Assembly (NCBI GenBank): GCA_022495005.1
Contig: JAGYXB010000615.1
Location: forward strand, 1-64,000
Length of the DNA stretch: 64,000 nucleotides
Direction: 5' to 3'
Source: Rhyacophila brunnea
Taxonomy: Eukaryota; Arthropoda; Insecta; Trichoptera; Rhyacophilidae
Of the stretch, positions 11,716-23,269 are shown in pieces (positions within the stretch are counted from its first letter, which is position 1; every line of letters begins with the position of its first letter). A model generated the notes under the pieces. The model saw nothing but the letters and a program-made list of their open reading frames with translations. It searched no databases and was not told the origin of the DNA. The translations under genes and the position numbers were made by a program.

Positions 11716-13825
11716 ACACGGTGTTTTCCCTATGAATCAGATGAAGTAAAAAAAATGTTACCAAAAGTCAATTTTGTAGTAGGTATCTAAGGTGTAAACA
11801 TACCGCTTCTCTAAAGAAGATTTCAATTTTAAATATTTTTAATACTGCATATATATTATGGAAATTACATTTCCCAGCCTTTTCACTAATTTCTTTTTAA
11901 ATTGTATGTAATAATACAAGAAAATCAACCTGATTACACCACGTTTTTTCAATAACAACATCTTTTGCTTGTGCTATATTCAAACTGCAAATGATTAACT
12001 TTCAATGTGTAAATATTTGACAATGTTCCAATGACAGATTTATATGCATAAAAACTTACTGTTGACAATAATCGTTATATATATATATATAATAAAAAAT
12101 TATAATGGAGTTCTATCAAATTGTTCATCATTCGGATAAAATTAATATTAGTCAATCAATACATTCAAAACATCAATCGGTTTTCACATCGTATAGTTTC
12201 TTTGGTTTGCAATATGATGTAAAGGAAATTGTTCTCATTGTTCGAAACCGCAACATAGTAACTTTCTTATTTTTATCATTTGTTTGAAACCGAGAGTCAT
12301 TGATGGAGCGTTAGAAAATTTCGATTTTGTTCTACTGTGGCTTTTTCTTTCATTTGTAGTTTGTTTACGATTCTCACTTAGTTATTGAATTTGGTGTTAG
12401 TTATTTTATTTTGATTAGATTTAGTCTAGATTCTCATAAATTTACTGTTTATTTTGTTTTATTAGCCATCTAAATACGAGATTACTATCTCCCAAAGCAA
12501 ATCGTAACATTATAAAAATCTATAAACAGAAAATCGATGTCAGATTTGTTGTTTGTACGGGTGATGCCAAGTGATAATATCATTGCTATATGTTCGGCAA
12601 CAGAAATCCTTAGCAACGGGTTTCGATCCTTTTCATAATCCAGTGGAAAGTATAAGTCGGTAATAAGACTCGGTGGATGTCAATATTAAGTGTTGTTTAT
12701 TTGTCATATTAATCTCAAAGTAAAGTTACATCGTGTAAATAAAAGGTAAAGAACTCAGGAGAGTTCGATCCGCAGTGAAACAACTCGGAGAGCAGATCAA
12801 AGTTAAGTTTGAACGAGTTGAATGATATTAGAAAAAATGGCACTGTTTTAAAGTAATATTGGAGACGCTTAGTTCATGTAAAACGGTTTATAAATGTGTA
12901 GTATCAGAACTAGATAGGGTGGATATATTGGGTTTGATCAATAATATAATATTGAGTAGGTATATTGTAATAGTCGAAATAACATCAATCAAATATTTTT
13001 AACATAATGTATTTAATTAGTTACTTAGGGTGTCGATGAATTAAACAAAAGACAATTGATTGTCATTGAGGAGATATCATAGAGAGGGTAGTTATGGATA
13101 CATAAGATCATTACAACTGATGGACTATTTAAAATTAACCCCATAGTCAGGAGGAATTGGAATTTTCACTCGATAGTCGTATTGGCCAAAAACTCACGTA
13201 GAATTTTCATTGAACTTCATCGTCTATGTGGGAGTGATAAAATCCACGCGTGCGTCATTATTATGAAAGCTTGAATTTAAAATGCACGGAATTCAATCTC
13301 TTAGCCCAATGTGTCAAATGAGGGGTTCCTCTACTATTCTACCGCAGGTGCTTTGATAAATTGTAGTACTTGCAGATATAACCTTATAGACATACCCGAA
13401 TTAAAAATTATATTTAAAATTCTTTCAGTAATAAGTAATATATTTATAGTTTAAATTATGATACAAACATTACTAACTCGATATATAGATGGTACAAACA
13501 TTAATCTAAATTTAATTTTAACATCCGCGTTCTTATCTATAATTAATAATTTAATTATATTTATTCAAAATTGAACATACAAAAAAATAAGAATATATTA
13601 TTCTCCAATAAAAATAAATTACTTGAAAAGGCTTCTGAGACCATTCTGATCAGAAAAATCCTGTGTAAATAATGTGTGACATTTTGAAACACGTTTTTTT
13701 CTTACTGGGTATAAGTTCGTAGCAATATACTACCCGTTGATTCAATGCAGAATGAAAGCATTATTAATTATTGTTTTTAAAATAAGGATTCTGAATACAA
13801 TAAAATTTTGGTAATACACAATATT
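11716..13825. other. AT-rich stretch without recognised genes
   Basis: Contains a (TA)n run near 12078 and no recognised coding sequence. A somewhat less AT-rich section at 12540-12910 was examined for LTR structure and none was found. Confidence 0.4.
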
Positions 13826-13829
13826 TATG

Positions 13830-13925
13830 TGTTCTTCTCAAAGCCTGGGTGTTTGTGATTGTTCAAAATTACTAACAACCATCTTGTACGAAAAAGCAAG
13901 GACATGGTTATCAATAATTTAAAAA
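13830..13925 (+). mobile_element. SINE3 3' portion
   Basis: Matches the reversed element at 28517-28885: CAAAGCCTGGGTGTTTGTGA, then ACGAAAAAGCAAGGACATGG. The tRNA-like head is missing here. It gives the uninterrupted version of the junction that holds an R1-like insert at 28570-28770. Confidence 0.65.
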
Positions 13926-14084
13926 AAAATACAAATATTTATTATAAGTAATCATTCATTGAGAAATGTGATCAGTATCAAGAAGTGAATATAAGAATAA
14001 TTAAGATTGCAAGGAGTATATATTTTTTTTAAATGAAATTCCTCCTTAGTAATAGAAACTTAAATATTGGCTTTCGCATTGAAT

Positions 14085-14219
14085 TTTAAAAACTTACCAA
14101 CACCATATTATGTAAATTGTAGTCTTATTTCAATGAAAACGAAGACGTATGACTGACAAAGTTTAGTGTACACTATTTATGGCAGATATTAACAGCCTGC
14201 CTCCACCCTTCGCTACTGG
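14085..14219. mobile_element. hAT MITE CAGTGGCGAAGG family, truncated right end
   Basis: Carries the right arm (GTATGACTGACAAAGTTTAG through CCACCCTTCGCTACTG) of the family seen complete at 54129-54717. The left end is lost. Confidence 0.75.
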
Positions 14220-14397
14220 TATATAGAATATTACATTCTCATATTTTTGCCTTGTTCGTTGAATAAAAGAAATAGTTTATTAAAAAATACTAGTTTAACG
14301 GGAGTTTAGGTATACAAGAATCTTTATCGTGTGATATTTATAAATGTCTTATGACCAGTATATGAAATGCTGTACAAAACAGGTATAATAAAATGTG

Positions 14398-14601
14398 TCA
14401 GTAGGAATCAGCTTCATGCGTTTCCCTATTAGAGCTTTGGTAAATGTAATAATCAAACAGCTTTCGCATTAGCCAACCGATGTATCGGGCGCTACTTTTA
14501 TCATCAGTCGCCACATTTCTCGCATCTTGTTCACCTACATTCGACGCGAAATCATCAGCGAAAGTGACAAAATAATGACCATAACGTTTCTCTGCAGATT
14601 C
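14398..14601 (-). CDS. Terminal exon of an unrecognised gene (67 aa)
   Basis: On the minus strand a pyrimidine tract and acceptor (TTTTCTCTTGGCTGTCAG) open straight into a 67-codon frame that ends at TGA (14398-14400). The protein begins ESAEKRYGHYFVTFADDF and ends SSNRETHEADSY. It has mixed, non-repetitive composition with a central acidic stretch and an aromatic-rich segment, ARYIGWLMRKLFDYY. The local GC rises above the flanks, and no other copy exists in the window. The exon starts in phase 0, the phase of the intron that leaves the signal-peptide exon at 25468, on the same strand 11 kb upstream, so one secreted-protein gene is possible. An AATAAA-type signal on the minus strand near 14276-14281 could end the transcript. 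I do not recognise the family. Confidence 0.6.
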   Translation of the reverse strand, partial: ESAEKRYGHYFVTFADDFASNVGEQDARNVATDDKSSARYIGWLMRKLFDYYIYQSSNRETHEADSY

Positions 14602-14939
14602 CTGACAGCCAAGAGAAAATTGCAGTTTCCACTATACTATAATATTAATTCTATAGTTGGATGAAATATGCTTTATATAATTATACGATTTAATTAATGA
14701 CAATTTATTATTACAACCGGTGAAAGCACAGTGTTTTTAATTCACGATTTGTGTTTTAAAAAAATCATCTCATACAGATGAGAAGTCTGAATAGACGGCA
14801 AATAATATCATGGCTGCAAAATGTGAGAATATTGTTTCAGAATAACGCAACAGTGTTTCGATCAGCTTTCCTAAATGTACAGGATCACTTAAATGATTTC
14901 CAACAGGAAACATAACTTAAATAATGTCTGAGAAACTAT

Positions 14940-15305
14940 TCTTCTTCGTCGTGTCTGGGCCAGGTCGGGTTTGTACCCTCGTTTCTACCGTGCGCTGTTA
15001 AAGGATGGCGTATAAGATCTTCGACTTCAGACTATTGTTCAACAAGGTTACCATCACTGTTCGATTGAATGGCTATTAAAGTCTCCCAAGACTACCTTAG
15101 CTTTACAGTTCTTGAAGTTTGGAGTTGAAAGAGGAGCGAAGGGTGCTGTGGATGGTTTGTAATGTGAAGATATTGTGCAGTTCTTGAGTTCAACTGTAAT
15201 AGTTTCTGTGCATGTTGAGGTGGCCACCGAGATCAGATCGAGGCCAGGTCTAACGAATATTGCACCCCCGTGTTTTTCATGGGGTATCTCTGCTGCAATA
15301 CGCAT
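14940..15305 (-). pseudogene. LINE endonuclease-domain fragment
   Basis: The minus frame reads HGGAIFVRPGLDLISVATS, then KVVLGDFNSHS, and after frame breaks SFNSARKRGYKPDL-like residues. This is the order of the apurinic-type endonuclease of R1/jockey/I-like LINEs, where GDFN(S/A)H is the catalytic Asp-Asn motif followed by a conserved block near NPDL. Frames are broken after the GDFNSH block and the N-terminal half is missing. It lies directly before a forward SINE1, with no evidence that the two are linked. Confidence 0.8.
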
Positions 15306-15392
15306 GCCATTGATCTTTGGTCGGTTGTTTTGTGGACCCCGATGTGTTTCTTGGACAAAAATTATTATTTATAACACAATGTATTCACAACT

Positions 15393-15630
15393 TACGATGG
15401 CCACGCGGTTTAAGCGTCGGCCTATAGTATCGTGAGTCCCAGGTTCGACTCCTGGGTCTGGCAAGTACACATATTGTTTATCAACTTGTGTATGAGTCAG
15501 AGTATGGACCTAATAGGCTGACCAAGTGGCTGACATCCATTTCTCGTAAAAACTAAATCTGTTAATACAAACGTCCACTCTGTGGAAACCCATATGATCT
15601 TATTATGGTTGGACATGGTCGGAATATTAT
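15393..15630 (+). mobile_element. SINE1, copy 2
   Basis: Forward, full length: ACGATGGCCACGCGG head, box B GGTTCGACTCC at 15442-15452, GTCTGGCAAGTACACATATT junction, conserved body, and TGGACATGGTCGGAA end. The tRNA-like T-stem around box B (CCCAGGTTCGACTCCTGGG) is perfectly complementary. Confidence 0.88.
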
Positions 15631-15639
15631 AAACATCAC

Positions 15640-17835
15640 CATTAATAGTCAGATTTAATTCACAACTGTATTAAGGCTTCTGGAAACTGATTCTTTTCTT
15701 CTTGGTCTCTTGGTCATGTGTGTTACGATGCTATGTATTTTTACAAAACTCACAAAACCATTAAAATAATTAATTACTATAGAAACAATTTCATTACGAA
15801 ATTTTCATAATATCTATACAACAGATAAAGACAAGTATACTGTTGTATCTAGTTATGTAAATAAGGAATCGGGATATCTTGCGTAGAATTGAAATATGCA
15901 TATAAATAGATTGTGAAAGTAAAACCGAGCTATAAAATTCACAATTCTCGAATTCCGAAATAAACATATCACACATTTATCTGCCAGAAGAATCGAGTGG
16001 TTTGACGATTTTTATGAGGCTGTTGGTATACTTATCATAAGTCAAGTGGAATTATCATAATATATTATTCATAGAGAATGTATTGAACTTTCCCCCAACT
16101 TAACGTATTTATTAATGATTGTGAGTTGAAACATACCATTATGTGCCAACTTCTTGGTAATTAATATGATATAAATAAATATCATTAAACCTTACATCAT
16201 AAACTAGTTTTAGTCTATTAAGTGTGCAGGTTTAATTGCATTTAACGATTTTATTCCGGTATTTATTAAAAATCATGCACATTTCTTAAATCGATCTGTA
16301 CATGATTTGTTTCAATTAGCTAATTTAACTTATCAAAATATTATTTGAATGAATTAAAATTACTTGAATGATGATAACAAGTAAAAACTATTCATTTGTA
16401 TTTAGTTTATGTTCAGATTTAAATATTTAAAATATATAAATGCTTTTTTTGAATTTAGAGAAGAAAATTGTCGTTTATAATTAGTAAACTTAAGAATATT
16501 ATTTATAAATACATAGAAAGTCATTTTATTCTGAGTGAGAATGGCAATTGTTGAATATAATCGTTTGTGAAACCACAATCGAATAAATTAATAATATGAC
16601 ATTTTAAATGGTTATTAACAACGGTTTTATTATTCAATTCAATTTAGTGGCTATACAAAAACCATTTCATCTATTTTCTAAAAATATATATTATTTTGTG
16701 AATAATATTCAGGGGTTATACTCATTATAGCATGAAGGATTAACCTAGTTAACTAGACTAACTAGTGTGTCAATATTCCTAAGTTACAAACTTAAAATTT
16801 CCAGATTGGAGTTAATATGATTGACACGCCAAATATACATTGTTTTGCTCTGGAAGCTCAGTTGGTTTGAGCCATGAAGGTGCCATAACTTACTATGAAG
16901 TACGAGGGGTATTTGTTGTGCTGGTATAAAGCAGAAAAAGTACCCCGCGGATGCTAAATTAATATAATTTCTATGTGGAATTGTTATTAAGCATTCACTT
17001 ACTATTACTATTGGTATATTTATCTGGATCAAACACGCTTTGATAAAACAATATATGGTTTGTTTATATAAAATTCACGTCTACACCCACGAGTGGGAAA
17101 ATAAATTATATAAGTTCGATAATTCAAAACTATCATTTTGATTTGATAGATTTCATAAAATGGTAGATTTTTTAGTTTTTGCGTGCTCGCGATCCTGCGC
17201 GTGACGATTGCTGTGTTGCACTGCAATCTCTAGAGATCAATTTTATTTAAGAACGAAAGATTATCATAATTTTTCAAATACATTGAAATACAATTACGTT
17301 AGTCGGTCTGTCGGTAAGTAGCTGTTTAAAACTCAGGTGCATTTGAAACAAAACTATTGATCTCCAATTAGTCAATGGCAATAAATTGTTTTCTTAAGTC
17401 GTTAAGAGTGACTACCATTAGACAAGTGGACGGATTCGTTCAAACCAAACAATTTATTATTGTGGGTTTGCTTCAAACCGCCGATATTAAAATATCAATA
17501 GAAAGCAAATTTTGGCTGATGAAATGCGGTCTGAAATATTATAATACGGTTAATGGATATTGTTTGTAGAGAGGCAGTAGGTAGTTGGTGCATCATTGTG
17601 TGGGAGGTATGTCACGATTATATTTTGACACGACATAATATTATTATAATATAAACGGTTTTGGAGAGAGTGACAAATTATGCACGTGAGACGTTGACAG
17701 ATGGACAATTTTGCAAACTTACTCGTAATATGTCATTATAAATGGTATTTAAATTATTCGTATTTTTTATTGTAAGAAAATGTAATAGCCTTAGTCTGTC
17801 AAATGTACATAAACGATAATAAATTTAAATAAATA
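15640..17835. other. AT-rich stretch without recognised genes
   Basis: No repeat was recognised. One minus frame of 65 codons (17029-17226) follows a GATTGCAG acceptor-like site but has no other support. Confidence 0.4.
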
Positions 17836-17839
17836 ATAA

Positions 17840-17990
17840 ATTTTCAAATTTTCTAATATTTTCAAACACAAAATTAATATAGTTCCCATTAACTTCTGAC
17901 TTACCTAGAGTGGTAGATAAGGAAATGTAGAATCATATTCAATCGCTATCTCAAAAACAGTGAAAATCAAGTTATCTAGTTGAGGCATAT
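17840..17990 (+). repeat. Direct repeat pair E, copy 1
   Basis: TCTAATATTTTCAAA, CCATTAACTTCTGACTTACC, GGAAATGTAGAATCAT and GCTATCTCAAAAAC recur in the same order and orientation at 21408-21560. Confidence 0.75.
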
Positions 17991-18721
17991 TGAGGTGACG
18001 ATAGTGATACATTTATTATAATTTATAATATATCTTTCTAGAAGACCGAGATCTATGATAGTAACCCCGAGTAATGCGCGGTAATTTGTTTGTGGCTTAA
18101 TCGGATATTTTTATAATAAAATAACTCTTTTTCAAAAATTGATAACGATTAATTATTAAAGGTCAATAACCTAACAAAATCAAATTTTTAATAGATACTT
18201 ATTCTCAATAATTTTACAAAGCCCAATAACAGATTCGTCCACTTAACTGGTTATAATTTATTCGTTTAACTTACAGATTAGTGTTATTAACTTAAAATAA
18301 GTTTTTTTTTATATAAAATGAATCATCATTTAAAATAGTACCTAAATAATCCCATAACGACGATACCAACAGGAGGCTGCCTTTTTCTTTTTTATTTAAA
18401 CCAATGTATTCAATGCAGAGAATATTCATTTAAATATTATGGTTACTCACAGCTCACATTTAAAAAAATTTACAGACGTGCTCTTTAAAACAACGTATTT
18501 ATGTTATTTATTACTTATATAAAAAAATATACATCATTTTATTTATCAACAGTTCTACTAAAATGTGATGTATACATTTATTTATTTAAATAATAAATAA
18601 TTGAAGTATGTTGTTTCAAATAACTCCCTTAATCCCTCCAAACATTCAAATGTGAGTTAGAATAGTTCTGCATTCAAAGAAATTTAATATTCTTGAGTGT
18701 TGTATTACAATAATCAAATCA

Positions 18722-18800
18722 AATTTATTTATTTTACATATAATGAACATAACAAATCATAAATCCAAAGCGTTCACGACATGTCATAAAATAAGTGTTA
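18722..18800 (-). mobile_element. LINE A 3' tail
   Basis: Reversed, decayed tail (TCAAATTTATTTATTTTACA start, CATGTCATAAAA end). Confidence 0.6.
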
Positions 18801-19433
18801 ATATTTTTAAAAATAAAAATACAGAGAAATGTGAGTTAATAATACAATAAGTAATAAAATAAGAAATAAAATAAGAAAATAAATAAAATAAAATAACAAA
18901 AATAAAAGTAGATGGAAGCACACAGAGTGAACTTTGATAAGATCATATCGGTATAATTCCATATATTATACCCTTTATGTAGATAAAGTTCTTTGATTAT
19001 AATTTGCAAAAATATTACTATGAAAAAAATCACAAAAATCGCGATCACTTAATATGGTCGATCTACAAAGTTACTAACTTTACAGGAGAGATAAACCCCT
19101 GATTATCGTTAGTTCATGAATCTTAAATTTAACTATTCAGATAGGCAAATTTCGCTTCGTTAGTGGTCTGATAAGACACACAATATTATGACGAATTGTA
19201 TCAGATATAAAACACTAATATATTATTAACGACTAATCTATGCAAAATATTAATTTCGACCGAACCAACCTTGAGCATAAATTCACGCTATATATTATGA
19301 ACATAATACATTATCGCAATTACCAGCTTGTTTTAACTATGCTCTACCAATCTCTCTTACGCAACACATTGTCTTAGATAAGTTCCAATACAAACCCTCA
19401 AGCGAATAGATTATAGTCATTTGCCAAACACTT

Positions 19434-19562
19434 CTACTTCGCTAACCATTGCTGTGGGCCACCAGATGATGTTTTTCCCACGAAGAAGATATTACTTTGC
19501 AACCTTGTTGCATCAATACCGGCTCTCATCATAACATTGCCGTCCGATTGTAAAGATAACAT
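19434..19562 (-). CDS. Small ORF of unknown coding status (42 aa)
   Basis: A minus-strand ATG at 19562-19560 opens a frame to TAG at 19434, reading MLSLQSDGNVMMRAGIDATR and then LQSNIFFVGKTSSGGPQQW. It stands out because its codons are less AT-rich than the surrounding DNA and glycine, alanine and proline are well represented. No splice acceptor, promoter or family match was found. It may be an exon or a fragment of an unrecognised transposon. Confidence 0.25.
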   Translation of the reverse strand: MLSLQSDGNVMMRAGIDATRLQSNIFFVGKTSSGGPQQWLAK

Positions 19563-19854
19563 TTATTAATTATTATATTATTCAAGAAGTATGTATATTA
19601 TTTTATGTAACCGAATATTTAAAAAGAGCCGCTCAAGTGACCGTAATAATTAAATATGTATTTCGTTCATTTTTGTAATGTGATTTATATTACCATTATG
19701 TCTTATTTATAATACGTAACTAAATTCAGTGATATCTGTTTTAACGAAATACATTTTGGTTTTGTTATAATATGACATGAATACTTAAATACAATAATTA
19801 AAGACAATATACCAAGAACTTCCCTGTACAATCGACTTATTTTTAAATAAAGAA

Positions 19855-20070
19855 TTTTTAAGAAATTTTTAGTTGATTTAAGTTTTGTACTATTCCATTT
19901 TATTCGTTTTTTGCGCCCCGGGTTTCGCCTTTCGGCATCTTCGGGCACTATGCAGTGGGTCGTAAAAATACCACTCAAATGGAAGACAATACAACAGGTA
20001 CTTATATCTACTATAGGTAATATATAAATTCAAATTTCATTGAATGCCTTCGATTGATAGTATTAATTTT
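19855..20070 (-). repeat. Penelope-like or retrozyme-like repeat, copy 1
   Basis: Shares the blocks TGTACTATTCCATTT, CGGGTTTCGCCTTTCGGCAT and TGATAGTATTAAT-type end with the palindrome at 21752-22045. On the minus strand it contains a hammerhead-like core (19915-19943) with two core changes (CCGA in place of CTGA, GGC in place of GTC). A GAAGATGCCGAAAGGCGAAAC-type block is common at ends of Penelope-like elements, which is the reason for the tentative name. Confidence 0.5.
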
Positions 20071-20424
20071 ATAAAAGTTGTTTATAATTATTGTGTAAAT
20101 CTTCAAGCAAACTGTTCCTGATTATTTAATTATGTGACAAAAGCACTACATATTGTATTGTATTTTATTTTAATTAATAAATTTAATACCAGTAATGTAA
20201 AAAATAATAGTAGGTATATACAATAGTAAATAACAAAAACAATACGCCAATAGCAGACAGTCATTTTCTTTTTATTTAAAAAAAAACGTAAAATAACTCT
20301 CAAATGTTTAGTCAAATCTTTTTGGCTGCATATTGATATTTTTATATCGTGGTTCATGTTTACGTCGAAATTCATAATACTGGTTTATAGGAACACTTTA
20401 TTTAGTTTCAAAAGTAGCTCGTTA

Positions 20425-20483
20425 TCAACTTTTTTACTCTAACGGCGCCCTACATTAAAGAAGTTTGAAAACCACTGTCGTAA
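20425..20483. mobile_element. Solitary hAT terminus
   Basis: Ends GTTTGAAAACCACTG, with AACGGCGCCCTACATTAAAG internally. This is the usual layout of a hAT right end (complement CAGTGGTTTTCAAAC). No matching left end was found. Confidence 0.55.
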
Positions 20484-21407
20484 TACATAAGAAAACACAC
20501 GTATACATATAATAAGAGATAAAACAATATTTTGTAACACTCTGTAGTATTATTTTATTCTGTTTAGTAAATTCATTCATCTGAAATGTCAATACCCCTC
20601 ACGCACTATTTATTCAATGAAATTATAATAATAAAAAAAATATAATAAAACCGAATGAAAATTTCAAAGTCAAGTCCATTGAGACACTAATATTATCCGA
20701 GCGACAAAGTGCGTGATAGCTTTCACGGTTCGCAGGCTGCAAAATTCACAAAGTGTGCATCTTTATTATTCTAAACTTGCGATGAACACGTAGCACTAAT
20801 CTCTTTTCCGCGCTGCAGGTTCGATAGCGAATTTAATGCCTTTTGGTGACTTTCTCGTTGCTAACGATATCTAAAAATCTCTTTGCGCTCAATCCCATAT
20901 TAACATAACTAAATAAATATTTTAATAAAAATAATTATGTCTTTTGTACTACTTTCATTGATTTTAATAATATATTATGACTGGAGATTTATCAGTTCTT
21001 CTATTCAAACTAAACTTAAATCACATAATGTGTTTATAGATTAAGCGACAATTTTATATGACGTGATAACTGATTTCAAAGTATTATATTTTCTTAGTAT
21101 GCGGGGGAGGAATAGTGGTCCGAAATTTGTTCGTAAATTTCTAGTCAATCATTCAAAAAATTAATTAAAATAACAAATCATCACCGCAATACTACATCTA
21201 GATAAGTCTGATTTGGTCATTGTTGGGAAAATAAAATTTAAATTTAACTTGATTAACGTAAATCTAGGCTATAATTATTATTTAAAATGAAAATGGACAA
21301 TTATAATTGTACTTTATCTAATTGGGTACAATTAAATCATGTTTTATTGAATGACAAAATATTGTAGTTATTTTATTGTATTTATTTAATGAATTTATGG
21401 TTTTAAT

Positions 21408-21560
21408 GTTATCTAATATTTTCAAATACAAAATGAATAATTTTTCCATTAACTTCTGACTTACCTAGTTTTATCATTTCGTAGAGAAGGAAATGTAGAA
21501 TCATTTTCAATTGCTATCTCAAAAACAACGAAAATCGAGTTAACTAGTTGTAGTATTAAG
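21408..21560 (+). repeat. Direct repeat pair E, copy 2
   Basis: Partner of 17840-17990. It has an extra TTTTATCATTTCG segment after ACTTACCTAG. Confidence 0.75.
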
Positions 21561-21751
21561 ATCACGATATAAAAGAATTATTAACTGGATACCGTTTAAA
21601 TATTATTTTATAATATTTTATAAACTCCACACAAAATTTTGTAAATGAGGTCTTGTTTCCAATTGAACCATTATTTATATTATATGGAAACAAAATTCTT
21701 TATGTTTATTATTATTTTAAATGTTTGAAGGACGACAACTTTAACCAAAAT

Positions 21752-21998
21752 ATTCAAATTCTAATGGATTCAAGTTCTGTACTATTCCATTTAAGTCGTT
21801 TTTTGCGACCCGGGTTTCGCCTTTCGGCATCTTCAGGCGTCGTGTACACTCACCAAAGGCAAATACACACTGACTATACACTGACTGTGTATTTGCCTTT
21901 GGTGAGTGTACACGACGCCTGAAGATGCCGAAAGGCGAAACCCGGGTCGCAAAAAACGACTTAAATGGAATAGTACAGAGCTTGAATCCATTAGAATT
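21752..21998. repeat. 247-bp near-perfect palindrome
   Basis: Two arms of about 118 bp are almost exact reverse complements (one visible mismatch, GTTCTG against GCTCTG) around a loop of about 15 bp near 21870-21884. Each arm carries the same repeat sequence as 19855-20070, so the structure is two copies of one element in inverted orientation. Arm identity this high implies a recent event. Frames at 21653-21922 and 21741-22007 are both products of the palindrome. Confidence 0.92.
21919..21948 (+). ncRNA. Degenerate hammerhead-ribozyme-like core
   Basis: Reads CTGAAGA, then a GCC-GAAA-GGC hairpin in the stem II position, then GAAA, a short self-complementary ACCCGGGT in the stem III position, and the GUC cleavage triplet. 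Position 7 is variable in hammerheads, so CTGAAGA is allowed. The closing pair of stem II is absent and stem I shows only two pairs, so activity is doubtful. A mirror copy is on the minus strand at 21807-21836. Confidence 0.35.
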
Positions 21999-22049
21999 TA
22001 AATTCAAATTCCATCAAGTACCTTCGGTCGAAAGTATTAATATCAAAAT

Positions 22050-23100
22050 ATTCAAATTATAGAATATGGTAACTATAAAAACAATAACAACATTTATATA
22101 CCATATCAATGGCATATGCCTACTTTAAAACTGTTATTCCTTTTCATACAAAGCAGTTATATTTTTAAATCCTGATTCATATACATATAATAAATATAAT
22201 TAGGTACGTAGTGATATTATTAAAAGTTCTTCTAATTTATGTCAAATGTGCTAATTCACTCCTCGCCAATTCAATATTTCGTTATATTTAATTGATTTTA
22301 ATTTTAGTATATCCTCGGTTTGGTTTCCTGTAATGTAATTTCAGAAACAAATACATATTTATTCTATTTATTTGTTAGCCTCACGTGATCTACGCAGGTG
22401 TGGTAATTAGTATTAGAGTACATACCGGAAATTTTTAACATCAAGGCAATCGGTGAAAAAACTATTGAGTATTTCCGAGTATTAAAAAAATGTACTTATC
22501 TACGTACCTGAGTTATATTTTATTATGTGTATTAAGGTATGCAATTTACGTTTCCAACCGCTCTTGTTGACAATACATATTTATTAATTGTAATAAATAA
22601 TATATTGAATAAATATTTAAAAAAATTATAACTCGTATATACGGTATAGTTTATAATAGTAATAAAGTAAAATATTTTAAAAATTACCCACAAATGATAA
22701 CAGCATATTTTTAAAGAGCTTTTAACAGTTACTGGTTTATAATGTGGGTTTTCGAAAAAAGGAGACTACACTGCATCATTTTTTTTATTTTTACATAGTC
22801 AAATCGATACATAAATATTATATATATATATATATAAGCCTATCAATTGAGTTAAGATTTCCTTGGTAGCACATAACTAAAATATTAAATTCTTCAGATT
22901 GATTTCTTAGTCGTTGGTTTCTTTAAAATTGCCAAATGTATTGTGTGATAACCAAAAAAACTATTGGCTAATAAATTTATCTCTAATTTAATATTATGTA
23001 TATTGTCATTTTGTAAAAATACAAATGGATTTCAAACAGTGAAGTTCCACTTGAAATACAGTAATAGAAACGTAATTATATGAAGAAAATAAACTTCATT
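22050..23100. other. AT-rich stretch without recognised genes
   Basis: A (TA)n run near 22818-22835. No coding segment or shared repeat was found. Confidence 0.4.
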
Positions 23101-23103
23101 TTT

Positions 23104-23202
23104 TCATTCAATAAATAATTGACAAGATTTGAGAATGTAACATGTTTTTATTGAACATTCATAATTTGAAAACAATCCAGAAACATAGCGACTAGAAAAA
23201 AA
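23104..23202 (-). mobile_element. SINE2 arm, solitary
   Basis: TTGAGAATGTAACATG, ATTGAACATTCATAATTTGA and ACTAGAAAAAAAT match the reversed SINE2 arm at 56460-56560. The tRNA-like head is absent. Confidence 0.7.
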
Positions 23203-23269
23203 TATGAGCAAGTACAATTCTAACGTACTGACATTTGAAGAGATCCTGACGTTGGCTAGGAATCAAGGT
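23203..23269 (+). CDS. Possible first coding exon (22 codons)
   Basis: ATG opens a frame reading MSKYNSNVLTFEEILTLARN followed by Q and the first base of a codon, then a strong donor, GGTAAGT (phase 1). Composition is less AT-rich than the flanks. The start codon lies at the edge of the SINE2 arm, whose AAAAAAATACGA consensus has become AAAAAAATATGAGC here, so if the exon is used its initiator may be transposon-derived. No downstream plus-strand exon was identified, and the product is unrecognised. Confidence 0.35.

Noticed and set aside
12540..12910. LTR retrotransposon end
   Set aside because: No repeated LTR, primer-binding site or gag/pol frame could be found.
15175..15435. 86-codon plus-strand frame
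   Set aside because: Antisense of the LINE endonuclease fragment running into SINE1.
17029..17226. 65-codon minus frame after an acceptor-like GATTGCAG
   Set aside because: No further support; composition follows background and no donor or partner exon exists.
20690..20890. Exons on the minus strand around a TTTTGCAG acceptor
   Set aside because: Frames are short and no acceptable donor follows.
22400..22475. Microexon on the minus strand with GTATGT donor
   Set aside because: The frame contains a stop in phase 0 and the acceptor is weak.
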